NCBI RefSeq assembly: GCF_003002025.1
Contig: NZ_PVZB01000014.1
Location: forward strand, 186,001 to 250,000
Direction of reading: 5' to 3'
DNA length: 64,000 nucleotides
DNA from: Paraburkholderia sp. BL25I1N1
GTDB lineage: Bacteria; Pseudomonadota; Gammaproteobacteria; Burkholderiales; Burkholderiaceae
The stretch's first letter is position 1, and each line of letters begins with the position of its first letter. The notes beneath the pieces are model-generated. The model was not told the DNA's origin, searched no databases, and saw only the letters and a program-made list of their open reading frames with translations. Both the position numbers and the translations under genes were made by a program. Positions 8,739-18,099 of the stretch are shown here, piece by piece.

Positions 8739-8972
8739 ATGGCACGCGTATGCCAAGTAACTGGGAAAGCGCCGATGAGCGGCAACAACGTTTCCCACGC
8801 GAACAACAAAACCAAGCGCCGGTTCCTGCCGAACCTGCAAAGCCGCCGTATCTGGGTGGAAAGCGAAAACCGTTTCGTGCGTCTGCGCATTTCGAACGCT
8901 GGTCTGCGCTTGATTGACAAGAACGGTATCGACTCCGTGCTCGCAGATCTGCGCGCACGCGGCGAAGCCTAA
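8739..8972 (+). CDS. rpmB: 50S ribosomal protein L28
   Basis: A 77-residue basic protein beginning MARVCQVTGKAPMSGNNVSH, the typical L28 start, followed by KTKRRFLPNLQ and RLRISNAGLRLIDK. Length is exactly that of bacterial L28. A purine-rich ribosome site (AGGAG) precedes the ATG. It forms a short operon with rpmG, 10 bases downstream. Confidence 0.98.
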   Translation: MARVCQVTGKAPMSGNNVSHANNKTKRRFLPNLQSRRIWVESENRFVRLRISNAGLRLIDKNGIDSVLADLRARGEA

Positions 8973-8982
8973 GGAGTAAATC

Positions 8983-9150
8983 ATGGCAAAAGGCGCACGC
9001 GACAAGATCAAGTTGGAATCGACCGCAGGCACGGGTCACTTCTACACGACGACGAAGAACAAACGCAACATGCCGGAAAAGATGCTGATCAAGAAGTTTG
9101 ATCCGGTCGTCCGTAAGCACGTTGAGTACAAGGAAACCAAGATTAAATAA
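8983..9150 (+). CDS. rpmG: 50S ribosomal protein L33
   Basis: A 55-residue protein reading [18 protein letters not shown] at its start and containing [15 protein letters not shown], then [13 protein letters not shown], the standard L33 sequence. It lacks the CxxC zinc motifs, so it is the zinc-free form. AAGGAG lies 7 bases upstream of the ATG. It directly follows rpmB and is followed by a strong terminator. Confidence 0.98.
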
Positions 9151-9184
9151 ATCTTGGCTCCTGCCTGACGAAGGCAAAGACATG

Positions 9185-9217
9185 CAAAAAGCCTCGCATT
9201 CGTGCGGGGCTTTTTTG
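9185..9217 (+). terminator. Rho-independent terminator of rpmB-rpmG
   Basis: Hairpin AAAAGCCTCGCA / TGCGGGGCTTTTTT with one G-T type mismatch and a 3-4 nt loop, ending in a six-T run 35 bases past the rpmG stop. Confidence 0.85.
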
Positions 9218-9395
9218 TTTTCGGCGTGCACTTATTTTTGCATGTGTGCCGCTATCGATGCATATTCGCTTACCGAATAGTCTTATGCCATTCGGCCAGC
9301 TTTCCCTCATCCATTGCGGCGCGTATCCTTTCTCGTTTTAGCGGCGAGCGAATGGCACGCCGTCACCGCAAAACGAAAAGACGGAGATGTAGGCA

Positions 9396-10994
9396 ATGGA
9401 ATTCGATGTGGCGATTGTCGGTAGCGGTCTGGCTGGCTTGAGCGTCGCGCTCAATCTGGCGGAAACACGTCGTGTAGCGGTGGTCGCCAAGCGATCGATG
9501 ACTGAAGGCGCAAGCGACTGGGCGCAAGGCGGCATCGCCGCAGTTCTGGACTCGGCGGATAGCATCGAAAATCACGTACGCGATACGCTGATCGCCGGCG
9601 GCGGTCTTTGCGACGAAGCAGCCACGCGTTTCATCGTGGAACATGGTCGCGCGGCGATCGAATGGTTGATCGCGCAAGGCGTGCCGTTCACCAAAGACGA
9701 CGACGCCGAGCTCGGCTTCCACCTCACGCGCGAAGGCGGCCATAGCCATCGCCGGATCATTCATGCGGCAGATGCAACCGGCCATGCCGTGGTGGCCACG
9801 CTCAGCGAGCGCGTGCGCCGCCACCCGAACATCACGCTGCTCGAAGATCACTACGCCATCGACCTCATCACGTCCGACCGTCTCGGCTTGCCGGGTCGTC
9901 GTTGTCACGGCCTGTACGCGCTGGATCTGCAAAGTGGACGCACGGTCACGATCGAAGCACCGCATACGGTGCTCGCCACGGGCGGCGCGGGCAAGGTCTA
10001 TCTCTACACCACGAATCCCGACACTGCGACGGGAGACGGCATCGCGATGGCGTGGCGGGCTGGTTGCCGCGTGTCGAACATGGAATTCATCCAGTTCCAT
10101 CCGACCTGCCTGTTCCATCCGTATGCAAAATCATTCCTGATCTCAGAAGCGGTGCGTGGCGAAGGCGGCATTCTCAAATTGCCCGACGGCACGCGCTTCA
10201 TGCCGAATCACGACGAACGCGCTGAACTTGCGCCGCGCGATATCGTCGCGCGAGCGATCGACTTCGAAATCAAGAAGCGCGGCATCGACTGTGTGTATCT
10301 CGACATTAGCCACCAGTCGCCCGAATTCCTGCGTGAACACTTCCCGACGATTCTGGCGCGCTGCCAGGAATTCGGCATCGATATCACCAAAGAGGGCATT
10401 CCGGTCGTGCCGGCTGCACACTACACGTGTGGTGGCGTCGTCACCGATCTGGCGGGCCGCACGGATCTCGCGGGCCTCTACGCGGTCGGCGAGACGTCAT
10501 GCACCGGCCTTCACGGCGCGAACCGGTTGGCCAGCAATTCGTTGCTGGAGTGCCTCGTGATCGGCCTCTCCGCGGCGCAGGCTATCGAAGAAGAAGGGTT
10601 TAGTGCCGCCGTCCACGCCCCGCTGCCGGACTGGGACGAAAGCCGCGTGTCCGATCCCGACGAAGAAGTCGTGGTCGCGCACAACTGGGACGAACTGCGC
10701 CGCCTGATGTGGAATTACGTCGGTATCGTACGGACCGACAAGCGGCTCGCGCGAGCGAAGCATCGGCTCGCCCTGCTGCGCGACGAGATCCACGAGTATT
10801 ATGCGAACTTCAAGGTGAGCCGCGACCTGCTCGAATTGCGCAATCTGGTCGACGTGGCTTCGCTGATCGTCGAAGGCGCGCGTTCGCGGCGCGAGAGCCG
10901 CGGCCTGCACTTCAGCCGTGACTGGCCGGCGACCTTGCCCAAGGCGCTGCCGACCGTGCTTTCGCCTGAGCATGTGCGCAATCGCAACGTGTGA
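9396..10994 (+). CDS. nadB: L-aspartate oxidase
   Basis: A 532-residue FAD enzyme that oxidises L-aspartate to iminoaspartate, the first step of de novo NAD synthesis. The dinucleotide-binding motif VGSGLAGLSVALNLAE is at the N-terminus. The active-site stretches EGGHSHRRI, QFHPTCLF, YTCGGVVTDLAGRT and GLHGANRLASNSLLE match NadB and fumarate reductase flavoproteins. GGAG lies just upstream of the ATG. It converges on nadC-nadA, which encode the next enzymes, with a shared bidirectional terminator between them. Confidence 0.97.
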   Translation: MEFDVAIVGSGLAGLSVALNLAETRRVAVVAKRSMTEGASDWAQGGIAAVLDSADSIENHVRDTLIAGGGLCDEAATRFIVEHGRAAIEWLIAQGVPFTKDDDAELGFHLTREGGHSHRRIIHAADATGHAVVATLSERVRRHPNITLLEDHYAIDLITSDRLGLPGRRCHGLYALDLQSGRTVTIEAPHTVLATGGAGKVYLYTTNPDTATGDGIAMAWRAGCRVSNMEFIQFHPTCLFHPYAKSFLISEAVRGEGGILKLPDGTRFMPNHDERAELAPRDIVARAIDFEIKKRGIDCVYLDISHQSPEFLREHFPTILARCQEFGIDITKEGIPVVPAAHYTCGGVVTDLAGRTDLAGLYAVGETSCTGLHGANRLASNSLLECLVIGLSAAQAIEEEGFSAAVHAPLPDWDESRVSDPDEEVVVAHNWDELRRLMWNYVGIVRTDKRLARAKHRLALLRDEIHEYYANFKVSRDLLELRNLVDVASLIVEGARSRRESRGLHFSRDWPATLPKALPTVLSPEHVRNRNV

Positions 10995-11012
10995 TCGAGA
11001 CAAGCCGATGCG

Positions 11013-11050
11013 AAAAGGCCATCGCCGAAATGATCCGGCGATGGCCTTTT
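11013..11050. terminator. Bidirectional terminator between nadB and nadC
   Basis: A perfect 15-bp inverted repeat (AAAAGGCCATCGCCG and its complement) with an 8-nt loop lies between the convergent genes and carries A and T runs on either side. Confidence 0.9.
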
Positions 11051-11085
11051 GTCCGATTGGACATGAATGATTGCGAGCCTGGGCG

Positions 11086-11985
11086 TCAGACGATTCGCAT
11101 CGAGTAATCCGTTGCGCGAACGTCTTTGGTCAGCGCACCGATCGACACGCGGTCGACGCCGGTTTCCGCAATCGTGCGCACCGTGTCGAAGTTCACGCCG
11201 CCCGATACCTCCAGCACTGCTCGCCCCGCCGTGATGTCCACGGCATCTCGCATGGCATCGAATGAAAAATTGTCCAGCAGAATGGATTGCGCGCGATGAG
11301 CCAGCGCCGTTTCCAACTGCTCGAGCGTCTCGACTTCGATCTGGATCGACACGCCAGCATTCAGCGCCAGCGCCGCGTCCATTGCCGCGCCCACACCGCC
11401 GGCCGCGGCAATGTGGTTTTCCTTGATGAGAATACCGTCGTACAGCGCGAGCCGTTGGTTCGCCCCACCGCCCACGCGCACGGCGTACTTCTGCGCGAGC
11501 CGCAAGCCCGGCAAGGTCTTGCGCGTGTCGAGAATGCGCGTTCGCGTATGCGCGACGGCATCGACATAGCGGCGCGTAGCGCTCGCCACGCCCGACAGCA
11601 ATTGCAGGAAGTTCAGCGCGTTGCGTTCCGCGGTCAACAACGCGCGAACGGGGCCGCGCATTTCACAGACCGTTGAATTGGCCGTCATCAGATCGCCTTC
11701 GCGATAACGCCACTGGACTTCGATACGCGGATCGACCTGGCGCATCACCGCTTCGAACCACGGCACGCCGCACAGCACCGCATCTTCGCGCACGATGATG
11801 CGTGCGTCACGCACGTCGTCAGCGGGAACGAGGCGACCCGTCTGGTCACCCGCGCCGATATCTTCGGCCAGTGCATCGGTCACGTTGCGCGTGAGCGCGG
11901 CGTCAAACGCCACGCCGTATTGCGCGTAAATTTCAGCGAACAGCGGCGACACCGCTTCGAGCTTGTTGCCTTCTACCGCGCCCAT
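11086..11985 (-). CDS. nadC: Nicotinate-nucleotide pyrophosphorylase (quinolinate phosphoribosyltransferase)
   Basis: A 299-residue enzyme converting quinolinate and PRPP to nicotinate mononucleotide. Family motifs include LTAERNALNFLQLLSGVAS, RILDTRKTLPGLR, GGGANQRLALYDGILIKENH and the C-terminal SGGVNFDTVRTIAETGVD. The start codon overlaps the nadA stop in a TAATG junction, suggesting coupled translation. It forms the minus-strand operon nadA-nadC facing nadB. Confidence 0.96.
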   Translation of the reverse strand: MGAVEGNKLEAVSPLFAEIYAQYGVAFDAALTRNVTDALAEDIGAGDQTGRLVPADDVRDARIIVREDAVLCGVPWFEAVMRQVDPRIEVQWRYREGDLMTANSTVCEMRGPVRALLTAERNALNFLQLLSGVASATRRYVDAVAHTRTRILDTRKTLPGLRLAQKYAVRVGGGANQRLALYDGILIKENHIAAAGGVGAAMDAALALNAGVSIQIEVETLEQLETALAHRAQSILLDNFSFDAMRDAVDITAGRAVLEVSGGVNFDTVRTIAETGVDRVSIGALTKDVRATDYSMRIV

Positions 11986-13124
11986 TAAGCCGCCCCCACG
12001 TTCGAATACAGTTGCGTGTCGCGCGCGAGATCGCCGCTTGCCTGCACGCGCTTCTTATGGCGCGCCGCGAAGTCCAGCATCCGGTCGATCGGCAAACGCG
12101 CGCGCGCGCCGATCGCACGATCGACGAAAATTTCGTTGTGGCCGCGCTCGAGCACCTCGGCCAGATTCGCAAGGCCGTTCATTGCCATCCACGGGCAATG
12201 CGCGCAGCTCTTGCAGGTCGCGCTGTTGCCGGCCGTCGGCGCGGCAATCAAGGTCTTGCCGGGCGCGGCGAGCTGCATCTTGTGCAGAATACCGAGATCG
12301 GTCGCCACGATGAAATGCGTCGCGTCGAGTTTTTGCGCCGCGTCGATCAACTGGGTGGTCGATCCCACCACATCCGCTTGCGCGACCACATTAGCTGGCG
12401 ACTCCGGGTGCACCAACACTTTGGCGCCCGGATATTCGGCGCGCAGCAGATCGAGTTCGATACCTTTGAACTCGTCGTGCACAAGACACGAACCTTGCCA
12501 CAGCAGCATGTCCGCGCCGGTCTTGTTCTGGATATAGCTGCCAAGGTGCCGATCCGGCGCCCAGATGATCTTTTCGCCGCGCGCGTGCAGATCAGCAACG
12601 ATTTCCAGACCGATCGACGACGTCACCATCCAATCCGCGCGCGCCTTCACCGCCGCACTCGTGTTCGCGTACACGACCACCGTGCGGTCTGGGTGCGCGT
12701 CGCAAAAAGCGGAGAATTCGTCGGCCGGGCAGCCGAGATCGAGCGAACAGGTCGCATCGAGATCCGGCATCAGAATGCGCTTGTCGGGACTGAGGATTTT
12801 TGCCGTCTCGCCCATGAAACGCACGCCCGCGACGACTAGCGTCTGCGCAGCATGATCGCGCCCGAAGCGCGCCATTTCCAGCGAGTCGGCCACGCAACCG
12901 CCGGTCTCGTCGGCCAGTTCCTGCAATTCCGCATCGACATAATAGTGCGCGACAAGCACCGCTTTCTCGCGCTTGAGCAATGCGCGGATACGTGCCTTCA
13001 GCGCTACCTTCTCTTCCGCCGACGGCCTGTCCGGCACCTTCGCCCACGCCTGCCCGATTCCGCAGGTCGTGCCCTGTGCCTGCGGCCGGTCGTATTCGAC
13101 GGTCCTGATCGCCTGCTGATCCAT
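11985..13124 (-). CDS. nadA: Quinolinate synthase
   Basis: A 379-residue iron-sulfur enzyme that condenses iminoaspartate with dihydroxyacetone phosphate to quinolinate. It carries cysteines for the [4Fe-4S] cluster in GGCVADSLEMA, the Cys-rich CSLDLGCPAD and CKSCAHCPWMAMNGL. VAHYYVDAELQELADE matches the N-terminal domain of the triplicated fold. GAGGAG lies 3-8 bases before MDQQAIRTVE, which decides the start against a 29-residue upstream extension. It is the first gene of the nadA-nadC pair. Confidence 0.96.
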   Translation of the reverse strand: MDQQAIRTVEYDRPQAQGTTCGIGQAWAKVPDRPSAEEKVALKARIRALLKREKAVLVAHYYVDAELQELADETGGCVADSLEMARFGRDHAAQTLVVAGVRFMGETAKILSPDKRILMPDLDATCSLDLGCPADEFSAFCDAHPDRTVVVYANTSAAVKARADWMVTSSIGLEIVADLHARGEKIIWAPDRHLGSYIQNKTGADMLLWQGSCLVHDEFKGIELDLLRAEYPGAKVLVHPESPANVVAQADVVGSTTQLIDAAQKLDATHFIVATDLGILHKMQLAAPGKTLIAAPTAGNSATCKSCAHCPWMAMNGLANLAEVLERGHNEIFVDRAIGARARLPIDRMLDFAARHKKRVQASGDLARDTQLYSNVGAA

Positions 13125-13191
13125 GATCTCCTCTGCCTTCGCTCTGCCGCCGCGGACTGTCAATCGCGTGTCGTTGCAGTTTCCGCGGCCC

Positions 13192-13222
13192 AAAAAGCAA
13201 AACCCCGCCAACGCGGGGTTTT
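13192..13222 (-). terminator. Rho-independent terminator of the desaturase gene
   Basis: Inverted repeat AAAACCCCGC / GCGGGGTTTT with a 4-nt loop. Reading on the minus strand a T-rich run follows, 33 bases past the desaturase stop. It also insulates nadA. Confidence 0.85.
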
Positions 13223-13254
13223 GTGACGTACAGAGATTTTAATGGATTTCGCTA

Positions 13255-14451
13255 TCAGGCATAACGACGCAGTCGCATCGCAAACTCTTGCAGCGCTTTA
13301 ATACCGCTCTGCTCAGCACGGTGACACCAGTCCTGCAACTGGATCAGCAACTGATCGCGCGATGCATTCGAGCGCTCCCACATGGCGGCGAGCTCATTGC
13401 GCATGTCGATGTAGGTCTTGAGCTTCTGGCTGTTCGCGAAGATTTGCGGCAGCTGACGTTTCTGCGGCTCGTCCAGACCTGCTTCTTCTTTGTGGAACCA
13501 GCTACGCGCACCACGCATGACCTGATACTTCTCGCGCGCGCCGACTTCCTTCAAATGCGCCAGTTCCTGACGATAGGCGCGCTTGAGCGCCTTGCCGTAA
13601 CGCGCCATCACTTCGTAGCGGTTGGCCAGCACGGCTTGCAGCGTGTCCTGATCGAGCACCAGCTTGCCGGTGGTCAGACGCGGCGTGGGCGCGACCTTCT
13701 TCACCTTGGCCAGACGGAATGCCGACATGATACGGATATACATCCAGCCGATATCGAACTCGTACCATTTGTTCGACAGCTTGGCCGACGTCGCATACGT
13801 GTGGTGATTGTTATGCAACTCTTCACCGCCGATGATGATGCCCCACGGGAAGATGTTGGTGCTCGCATCCGACGAGTTGAAGTTGCGATAGCCCCAGAAG
13901 TGCGCGAGACCGTTGACCACGCCGGCGGCCCAGAACGGGATCCACACCATTTGCACGGCCCAGATGGTCAGACCGACGACGCCGAACAGCGCGACGTTCA
14001 GCACCATCATCAGGCTCACGCCGAGGATTGGGTATTTGGTGTACACGTTGCGTTCCATCCAGTCGTTCGGCGTGCCGTGACTGAACTTGCGCATGGTTTC
14101 TTCGTTTTTCGCTTCGACGCGATACAGTTCCGCGCCTTCGAGCAGCACCTTCCAGATACCGCGCGTTTGCGGGCTGTGCGGATCTTCTTCGGTCTCGCAC
14201 TTGGCGTGGTGCTTACGGTGAATCGCGGCCCACTGGCCGGTCAACATGCCCGTGGTCATCCACAGCCAGAAACGGAAAAAATGACTGACGACCGGATGCA
14301 GCTCCAGCGCGCGGTGCGCCTGGCAGCGATGCAGATAGACCGTCACGCCGATGATCGTGATGTGCGTCGCGATCGCCGTGTACAGCACAAGTTGCCACCA
14401 CGAGAAGTGCAACAGACCGTGGGCAAGGAAGTCGAGCAAAGAATTCAACAA
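13255..14451 (-). CDS. Membrane acyl-CoA/acyl-lipid desaturase, DesB type, with C-terminal extension
   Basis: A 398-residue di-iron membrane desaturase that would introduce a double bond into saturated acyl chains. The three histidine boxes are HRCQAH, HRKHH and ELHNNHH, set among hydrophobic segments. Residues from about 285 form a soluble Lys/Gln-rich tail (LDEPQKRQLPQIF and DWCHRAEQSGIKALQEFA). This tail is also present in Pseudomonas aeruginosa DesB, as I recall it. The start is TTG: an in-frame TAA lies three codons upstream and no ATG fits before the first helix. The ribosome site is weak. Confidence 0.9.
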   Translation of the reverse strand: MLNSLLDFLAHGLLHFSWWQLVLYTAIATHITIIGVTVYLHRCQAHRALELHPVVSHFFRFWLWMTTGMLTGQWAAIHRKHHAKCETEEDPHSPQTRGIWKVLLEGAELYRVEAKNEETMRKFSHGTPNDWMERNVYTKYPILGVSLMMVLNVALFGVVGLTIWAVQMVWIPFWAAGVVNGLAHFWGYRNFNSSDASTNIFPWGIIIGGEELHNNHHTYATSAKLSNKWYEFDIGWMYIRIMSAFRLAKVKKVAPTPRLTTGKLVLDQDTLQAVLANRYEVMARYGKALKRAYRQELAHLKEVGAREKYQVMRGARSWFHKEEAGLDEPQKRQLPQIFANSQKLKTYIDMRNELAAMWERSNASRDQLLIQLQDWCHRAEQSGIKALQEFAMRLRRYA

Positions 14452-14653
14452 GGCAATTTACCTGTGGAACGAGAGACACGAGACACACGCAAAATGCGCG
14501 CGTCAAGAAAGTGAAAGCATACAGCGGGATTGGACGGTATTCTACTTGAAGCGTTCCAAGTGTTTGTAACAAATAGGGATTTTTTGTGCGGGATCAACAG
14601 ATGGAACGCGCCAAAGGTCTCTGATAGACCCATCGGCGCGCGTAGAGTGCCCG

Positions 14654-15997
14654 TCAGCGGGTGCTGTCGGACGGATTGACTGCCGCGGCGGTCATTGTTA
14701 CCGACTGCGGCATAACGTCGCTGACATTGCCGACTATTCGCACTTCGCGTTGCGCGAACGGAATGGCGATATCGTGTTCGGAGAACAGACGCCAGATATT
14801 GCGGTTGACCGCCGAGCGCACGCCCGAAGTGCCGGTCGCCGCATCCTCGATCCAGAAGCCCAGTTCGAGGTTGATACCGTCCGAGCCGAAACCCGCCAGA
14901 TAAGCCGTCGGCGCCGGCTCCTGCAGCACCCGCGGCACGCCCTGCGCGGCTTGAGCAAGCAAGGTCATGGCCTGGTCGACGTCGCACGTGTAGGCGACCT
15001 GCACGGCCGCTTTCGCGTGGCCGCGCGTCAGGTAAGACGACTGGTTCTGCACCACGTCCGTAATCAGCTTTTCGTTCGGAATCAGCGTTTCGATGCCGTC
15101 CAGCCCGCGCACCACCGTGTAGCGCGTGCGGATCTGCGTCACCATGCCTTGCAAACCGCTTACGTTGATCGTGTCGCCGATACGCAGCGAGCGGTCGATC
15201 AGGATGATGAAGCCCGACACATAGTTGCTCGCAATCTTCTGCAGGCCGAAGCCAAGCCCGACACCCAACGCGCCGCCGAACACGCCCAGCACGGTGATGT
15301 CGATGCCGACCAGCGACAGACTGATCAGCACCGCGGCCAGCACGAACGCCGCCCGGCCGACTCGCGCCACCACGACCTTCAGGTTGGCGTCGAGCGTCTT
15401 CGAGCGCATCAGGCGGTCTTCGAACGTGGTGCCGAGCCACATCGCGACGATCATCGTCACGCACACCCACAGCAGACCCGAGATGAGCGAGAGCAGCGTC
15501 AGATGCGCGTTGGCGACGCTGAAATGCACGCCGGCCGCCCACGCGACAACGTCGTCCTGAATGCCCATGACTGTGAGCACCATGCCGACCCAGACCACCG
15601 CCGAGACGATTTTCTCGACGAGGAAAAGCAGCGGATGCGTCTCGCCGTCGTGACTGAAAACCCGTCGCGCGAAGAAAAATACGATGTAAATCAAGCCGAT
15701 GCCAAACAGCGGCACCAAAGCCAGATCGAGCAGCGCGGTGTGCATGAACTGGCCGGTGATCGATCGTGCAAGCCACACGAGGACCGCGCCGATCAGCGGA
15801 AAGAACGCGCGATTCAGGCTTTCCGCGCCGAAGCGCAGCGTCTGGTAACGCGTCTGGCGGCGTAGATCCAACACGCGCGCGAGCAGCCACGCGCCCGCGA
15901 GGGTCGCGGCCAGCACGCCGACCTGCCACAGCATCACGGGCTGACCGAAGTCGCGCCCGAGGTCGCTGAACATATGAGGGAAGAGACGGTTTTGCAT
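14654..15997 (-). CDS. MscS-family mechanosensitive ion channel
   Basis: A 447-residue inner-membrane protein with several hydrophobic segments in the first half. These are followed by the MscS pore and beta domains: GVFGGALGVGLGFGLQKIASNYVSG is the Gly/Ala-patterned pore helix and DRSLRIGDTINVSGLQGMVTQIRTR the beta-barrel entry. The C-terminal alpha/beta region ends in IPFAQREVRI. It would open under membrane tension and release solutes on osmotic downshock, though small MscS homologues can have other roles. It lies 75 bases after rsmB and may be in the same transcript. Confidence 0.92.
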   Translation of the reverse strand: MQNRLFPHMFSDLGRDFGQPVMLWQVGVLAATLAGAWLLARVLDLRRQTRYQTLRFGAESLNRAFFPLIGAVLVWLARSITGQFMHTALLDLALVPLFGIGLIYIVFFFARRVFSHDGETHPLLFLVEKIVSAVVWVGMVLTVMGIQDDVVAWAAGVHFSVANAHLTLLSLISGLLWVCVTMIVAMWLGTTFEDRLMRSKTLDANLKVVVARVGRAAFVLAAVLISLSLVGIDITVLGVFGGALGVGLGFGLQKIASNYVSGFIILIDRSLRIGDTINVSGLQGMVTQIRTRYTVVRGLDGIETLIPNEKLITDVVQNQSSYLTRGHAKAAVQVAYTCDVDQAMTLLAQAAQGVPRVLQEPAPTAYLAGFGSDGINLELGFWIEDAATGTSGVRSAVNRNIWRLFSEHDIAIPFAQREVRIVGNVSDVMPQSVTMTAAAVNPSDSTR

Positions 15998-16072
15998 GAT
16001 GTCGCCGCAATCGCCGACGCACGGACAGGTTGATGAATCGAACCCGGATGCGCCGGCAAAAGCCTGTTGCGC

Positions 16073-17332
16073 TTAGCTCTGGCGTTCCAGCACGGCGGCG
16101 AAGAAGCCGTCGGTCGCGTGGCGGTGCGGCCACAGCGACAGGTAATCGCCCATTTCCAGATCGATACGCTGCTCGGCCAGGACGTCGCGCGCAGGCACCA
16201 GAGCGAAATCCGGATGGTCGGCGAGGAATTGCTGCACCACGGCTTCGTTTTCCGCTTCCAGGATCGAGCAGGTGGCATAGACGAGCCGCCCGCCCTTTTT
16301 CACCAGCCGCGCCGCACTGGCCAGAATCGATGCCTGCTTCGGCGCCAGTTCGGCCACCGATTCCGGCGACTGGCGCCACTTCAGATCCGGATTACGGCGC
16401 AGCGTGCCCAAGCCGCTGCACGGCGCGTCGACCAGCACGCGGTCGATCTTGCCGGCGAGCCGCTTGATCTTGGCGTCGTGTTCGCTGTCGATCAGCACCG
16501 GGTTCACGTTCGACAAACCGCTGCGCGCAAGCCGCGGCTTGAGCTTGGCGAGACGCCGCTCGGAGATGTCGAAGGCGTACAGCCGTCCGGTGGAGCGCAT
16601 TGCCGCGCCCAGCGCCAGCGTCTTGCCGCCCGCGCCGGCGCAGAAGTCGACGATCATCTCGCCGCGTTTGGGCGCGACCAGCGAGCAGAGCAACTGGCTG
16701 CCTTCATCCTGCACTTCGACCCAGCCGTGCTGAAACGCGTCGAGCTTGGTGAGCGGCGGCTTGCCGACCACGCGCACGCCGAACGGCGCGAACGGCGTCG
16801 CGCCGCCCTCGATGCCGGCCTTCGACAGCGCGTTCAACACGTCGTCGCGGCTGGCCTTGATCGGGTTCGCGCGCAGATCCAGCGGCGCCGGGTAGTTCAG
16901 CGCCGCGGCGAGTTGCGCCAGTTCGGCGGGTTCGAAACGCTTGGCCAGCGCCTGATAGATCCAGTCAGGCAGATTCAGGCGAATCCGCAGCGGCAGGCTT
17001 TCCGGGTCGATCTTCGACACATGTTCGAGCCAGCTCAACTCCTGTTCCGACACGAACGGCTTGAGCGCATTGCGCCCCGCCGTCTGCATCAGGCCGAGCA
17101 ATGCCATGCGGCGCGCCGGGTTGCCCGCGCCGCCTTCGGCCAGATGGGCGAATTCCATCCGGCGGCGCAGCACCGCGAAAACGGCCTCGGCGATCACGCC
17201 GCGCTCGCCGTGACCGAGCTTTGGATGAGCGCGGAAGAAACGGCTGGTGGTGGCATCGGCCGGGCCGGTCAGTTTTAGGACTTCAGCCAACAAAGTCTCA
17301 GTTTGTCCAATCAAAAAACCATGCAATCTCAT
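16073..17332 (-). CDS. rsmB: RsmB-family rRNA (cytosine-C5)-methyltransferase
   Basis: A 419-residue SAM-dependent enzyme of the Sun/RsmB/NOP2 family. The SAM-binding motif FCAGAGGKTLALG, the VDAPCSGLGTLRRNPDLKW motif and the YATCSILEAENE motif contain the two conserved cysteines. Substrate is expected to be 16S rRNA. The N-terminal NusB-like RNA-binding region is divergent and shorter than in E. coli RsmB, so a sister specificity is possible. The start MRLHGFLIGQ overlaps the purN stop in ATGA and is preceded by GGAGAGG, which supports coupled translation with purN. Confidence 0.88.
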   Translation of the reverse strand: MRLHGFLIGQTETLLAEVLKLTGPADATTSRFFRAHPKLGHGERGVIAEAVFAVLRRRMEFAHLAEGGAGNPARRMALLGLMQTAGRNALKPFVSEQELSWLEHVSKIDPESLPLRIRLNLPDWIYQALAKRFEPAELAQLAAALNYPAPLDLRANPIKASRDDVLNALSKAGIEGGATPFAPFGVRVVGKPPLTKLDAFQHGWVEVQDEGSQLLCSLVAPKRGEMIVDFCAGAGGKTLALGAAMRSTGRLYAFDISERRLAKLKPRLARSGLSNVNPVLIDSEHDAKIKRLAGKIDRVLVDAPCSGLGTLRRNPDLKWRQSPESVAELAPKQASILASAARLVKKGGRLVYATCSILEAENEAVVQQFLADHPDFALVPARDVLAEQRIDLEMGDYLSLWPHRHATDGFFAAVLERQS

Positions 17333-17982
17333 GCGCCCTCTCCGGCGGTGTGACCGGCAAAGAGCCATTGCGGCTCCGGCGGCGTAAGCGTGACGCGCAG
17401 GCCGTCCAGAGCAAGGCGCCCTTCGACGAACCAGCGCACCGCGCGTGGATAAATGATGTGTTCGGTTGCCAGCACGCGTTCGGCGAGCATGGCCGGGGTG
17501 TCGCCCGTCTCGACGGGCACCGCCGCCTGCGCGACGATCGGCCCATGATCCAGTTGCGACGTAACAAAATGCACGGACGCGCCGTGCAGCCGCACGCCCG
17601 CGTCGAGCGCCTGCTGATGGGTTTTCAGGCCCGGAAAGCTCGGCAGCAGCGACGGATGCACGTTCAGCATGCGCCCGGCGTAATGATCGACGAAACCGGC
17701 CGTCAGCACCCGCATGAATCCAGCAAGCACGACCAGGTCGGGCGCAAAACTATCGATTTGTTCGGCCAGCGCGGTGTCGAAGCTGTCGCGGTCGGGAAAC
17801 TGGCGGTGGTCGACCACCGCCGTGGCAATGCCGTGCGACGCCGCGAACGCAAGGCCCGCGGCGTCGGGACGGTTGGCAATCACGGCGGCGACTTGCGCCG
17901 GCCAGGCCTCGTTCGAGCAGGCTCGAACGATGGCTTCCATGTTGCTTCCCCGTCCGGAAATCAGGATGACGAGTTTTTTCAT
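17329..17982 (-). CDS. purN: Phosphoribosylglycinamide formyltransferase
   Basis: A 217-residue GART enzyme adding a formyl group from 10-formyl-THF to GAR in purine synthesis. It shows VILISGRGSNMEAI (phosphate-binding loop), the catalytic Asn-His-Asp set in LNVHPSLLPSFPG, VHFVTSQLDHGPIV, and LAGFMRVLT. It overlaps rsmB by four bases and is divergent from ribF. Confidence 0.96.
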   Translation of the reverse strand: MKKLVILISGRGSNMEAIVRACSNEAWPAQVAAVIANRPDAAGLAFAASHGIATAVVDHRQFPDRDSFDTALAEQIDSFAPDLVVLAGFMRVLTAGFVDHYAGRMLNVHPSLLPSFPGLKTHQQALDAGVRLHGASVHFVTSQLDHGPIVAQAAVPVETGDTPAMLAERVLATEHIIYPRAVRWFVEGRLALDGLRVTLTPPEPQWLFAGHTAGEGA

Positions 17983-18047
17983 CCGCGGATTTTATCATTC
18001 GGGGGCACCGAAACCGCGACGCGCCGCCGTCCACTGCGCTGAACGTT

Positions 18048-18053
18048 TATAAT
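18048..18053 (+). promoter_or_regulatory. Likely -10 element of ribF
   Basis: A perfect TATAAT lies 46 bases before the GTG start of ribF in the purN-ribF divergent gap. No good -35 is visible at the expected distance, so the call rests on one element. Confidence 0.4.
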
Positions 18054-18099
18054 CGTTTGTTTTGCGGCACCCCGCCCGCTCCATCTCAAACCCGCTATC

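Noticed and set aside
9273..9295. CCGAAT-N11-ATTCGG upstream of nadB
   Set aside because: Only 6-bp arms; likely by chance in this amount of sequence.
14445..16379. A 644-codon frame over the MscS and rsmB genes
   Set aside because: Same strand but other frame, low-complexity Arg/Ala product, displaced by two well-supported genes.
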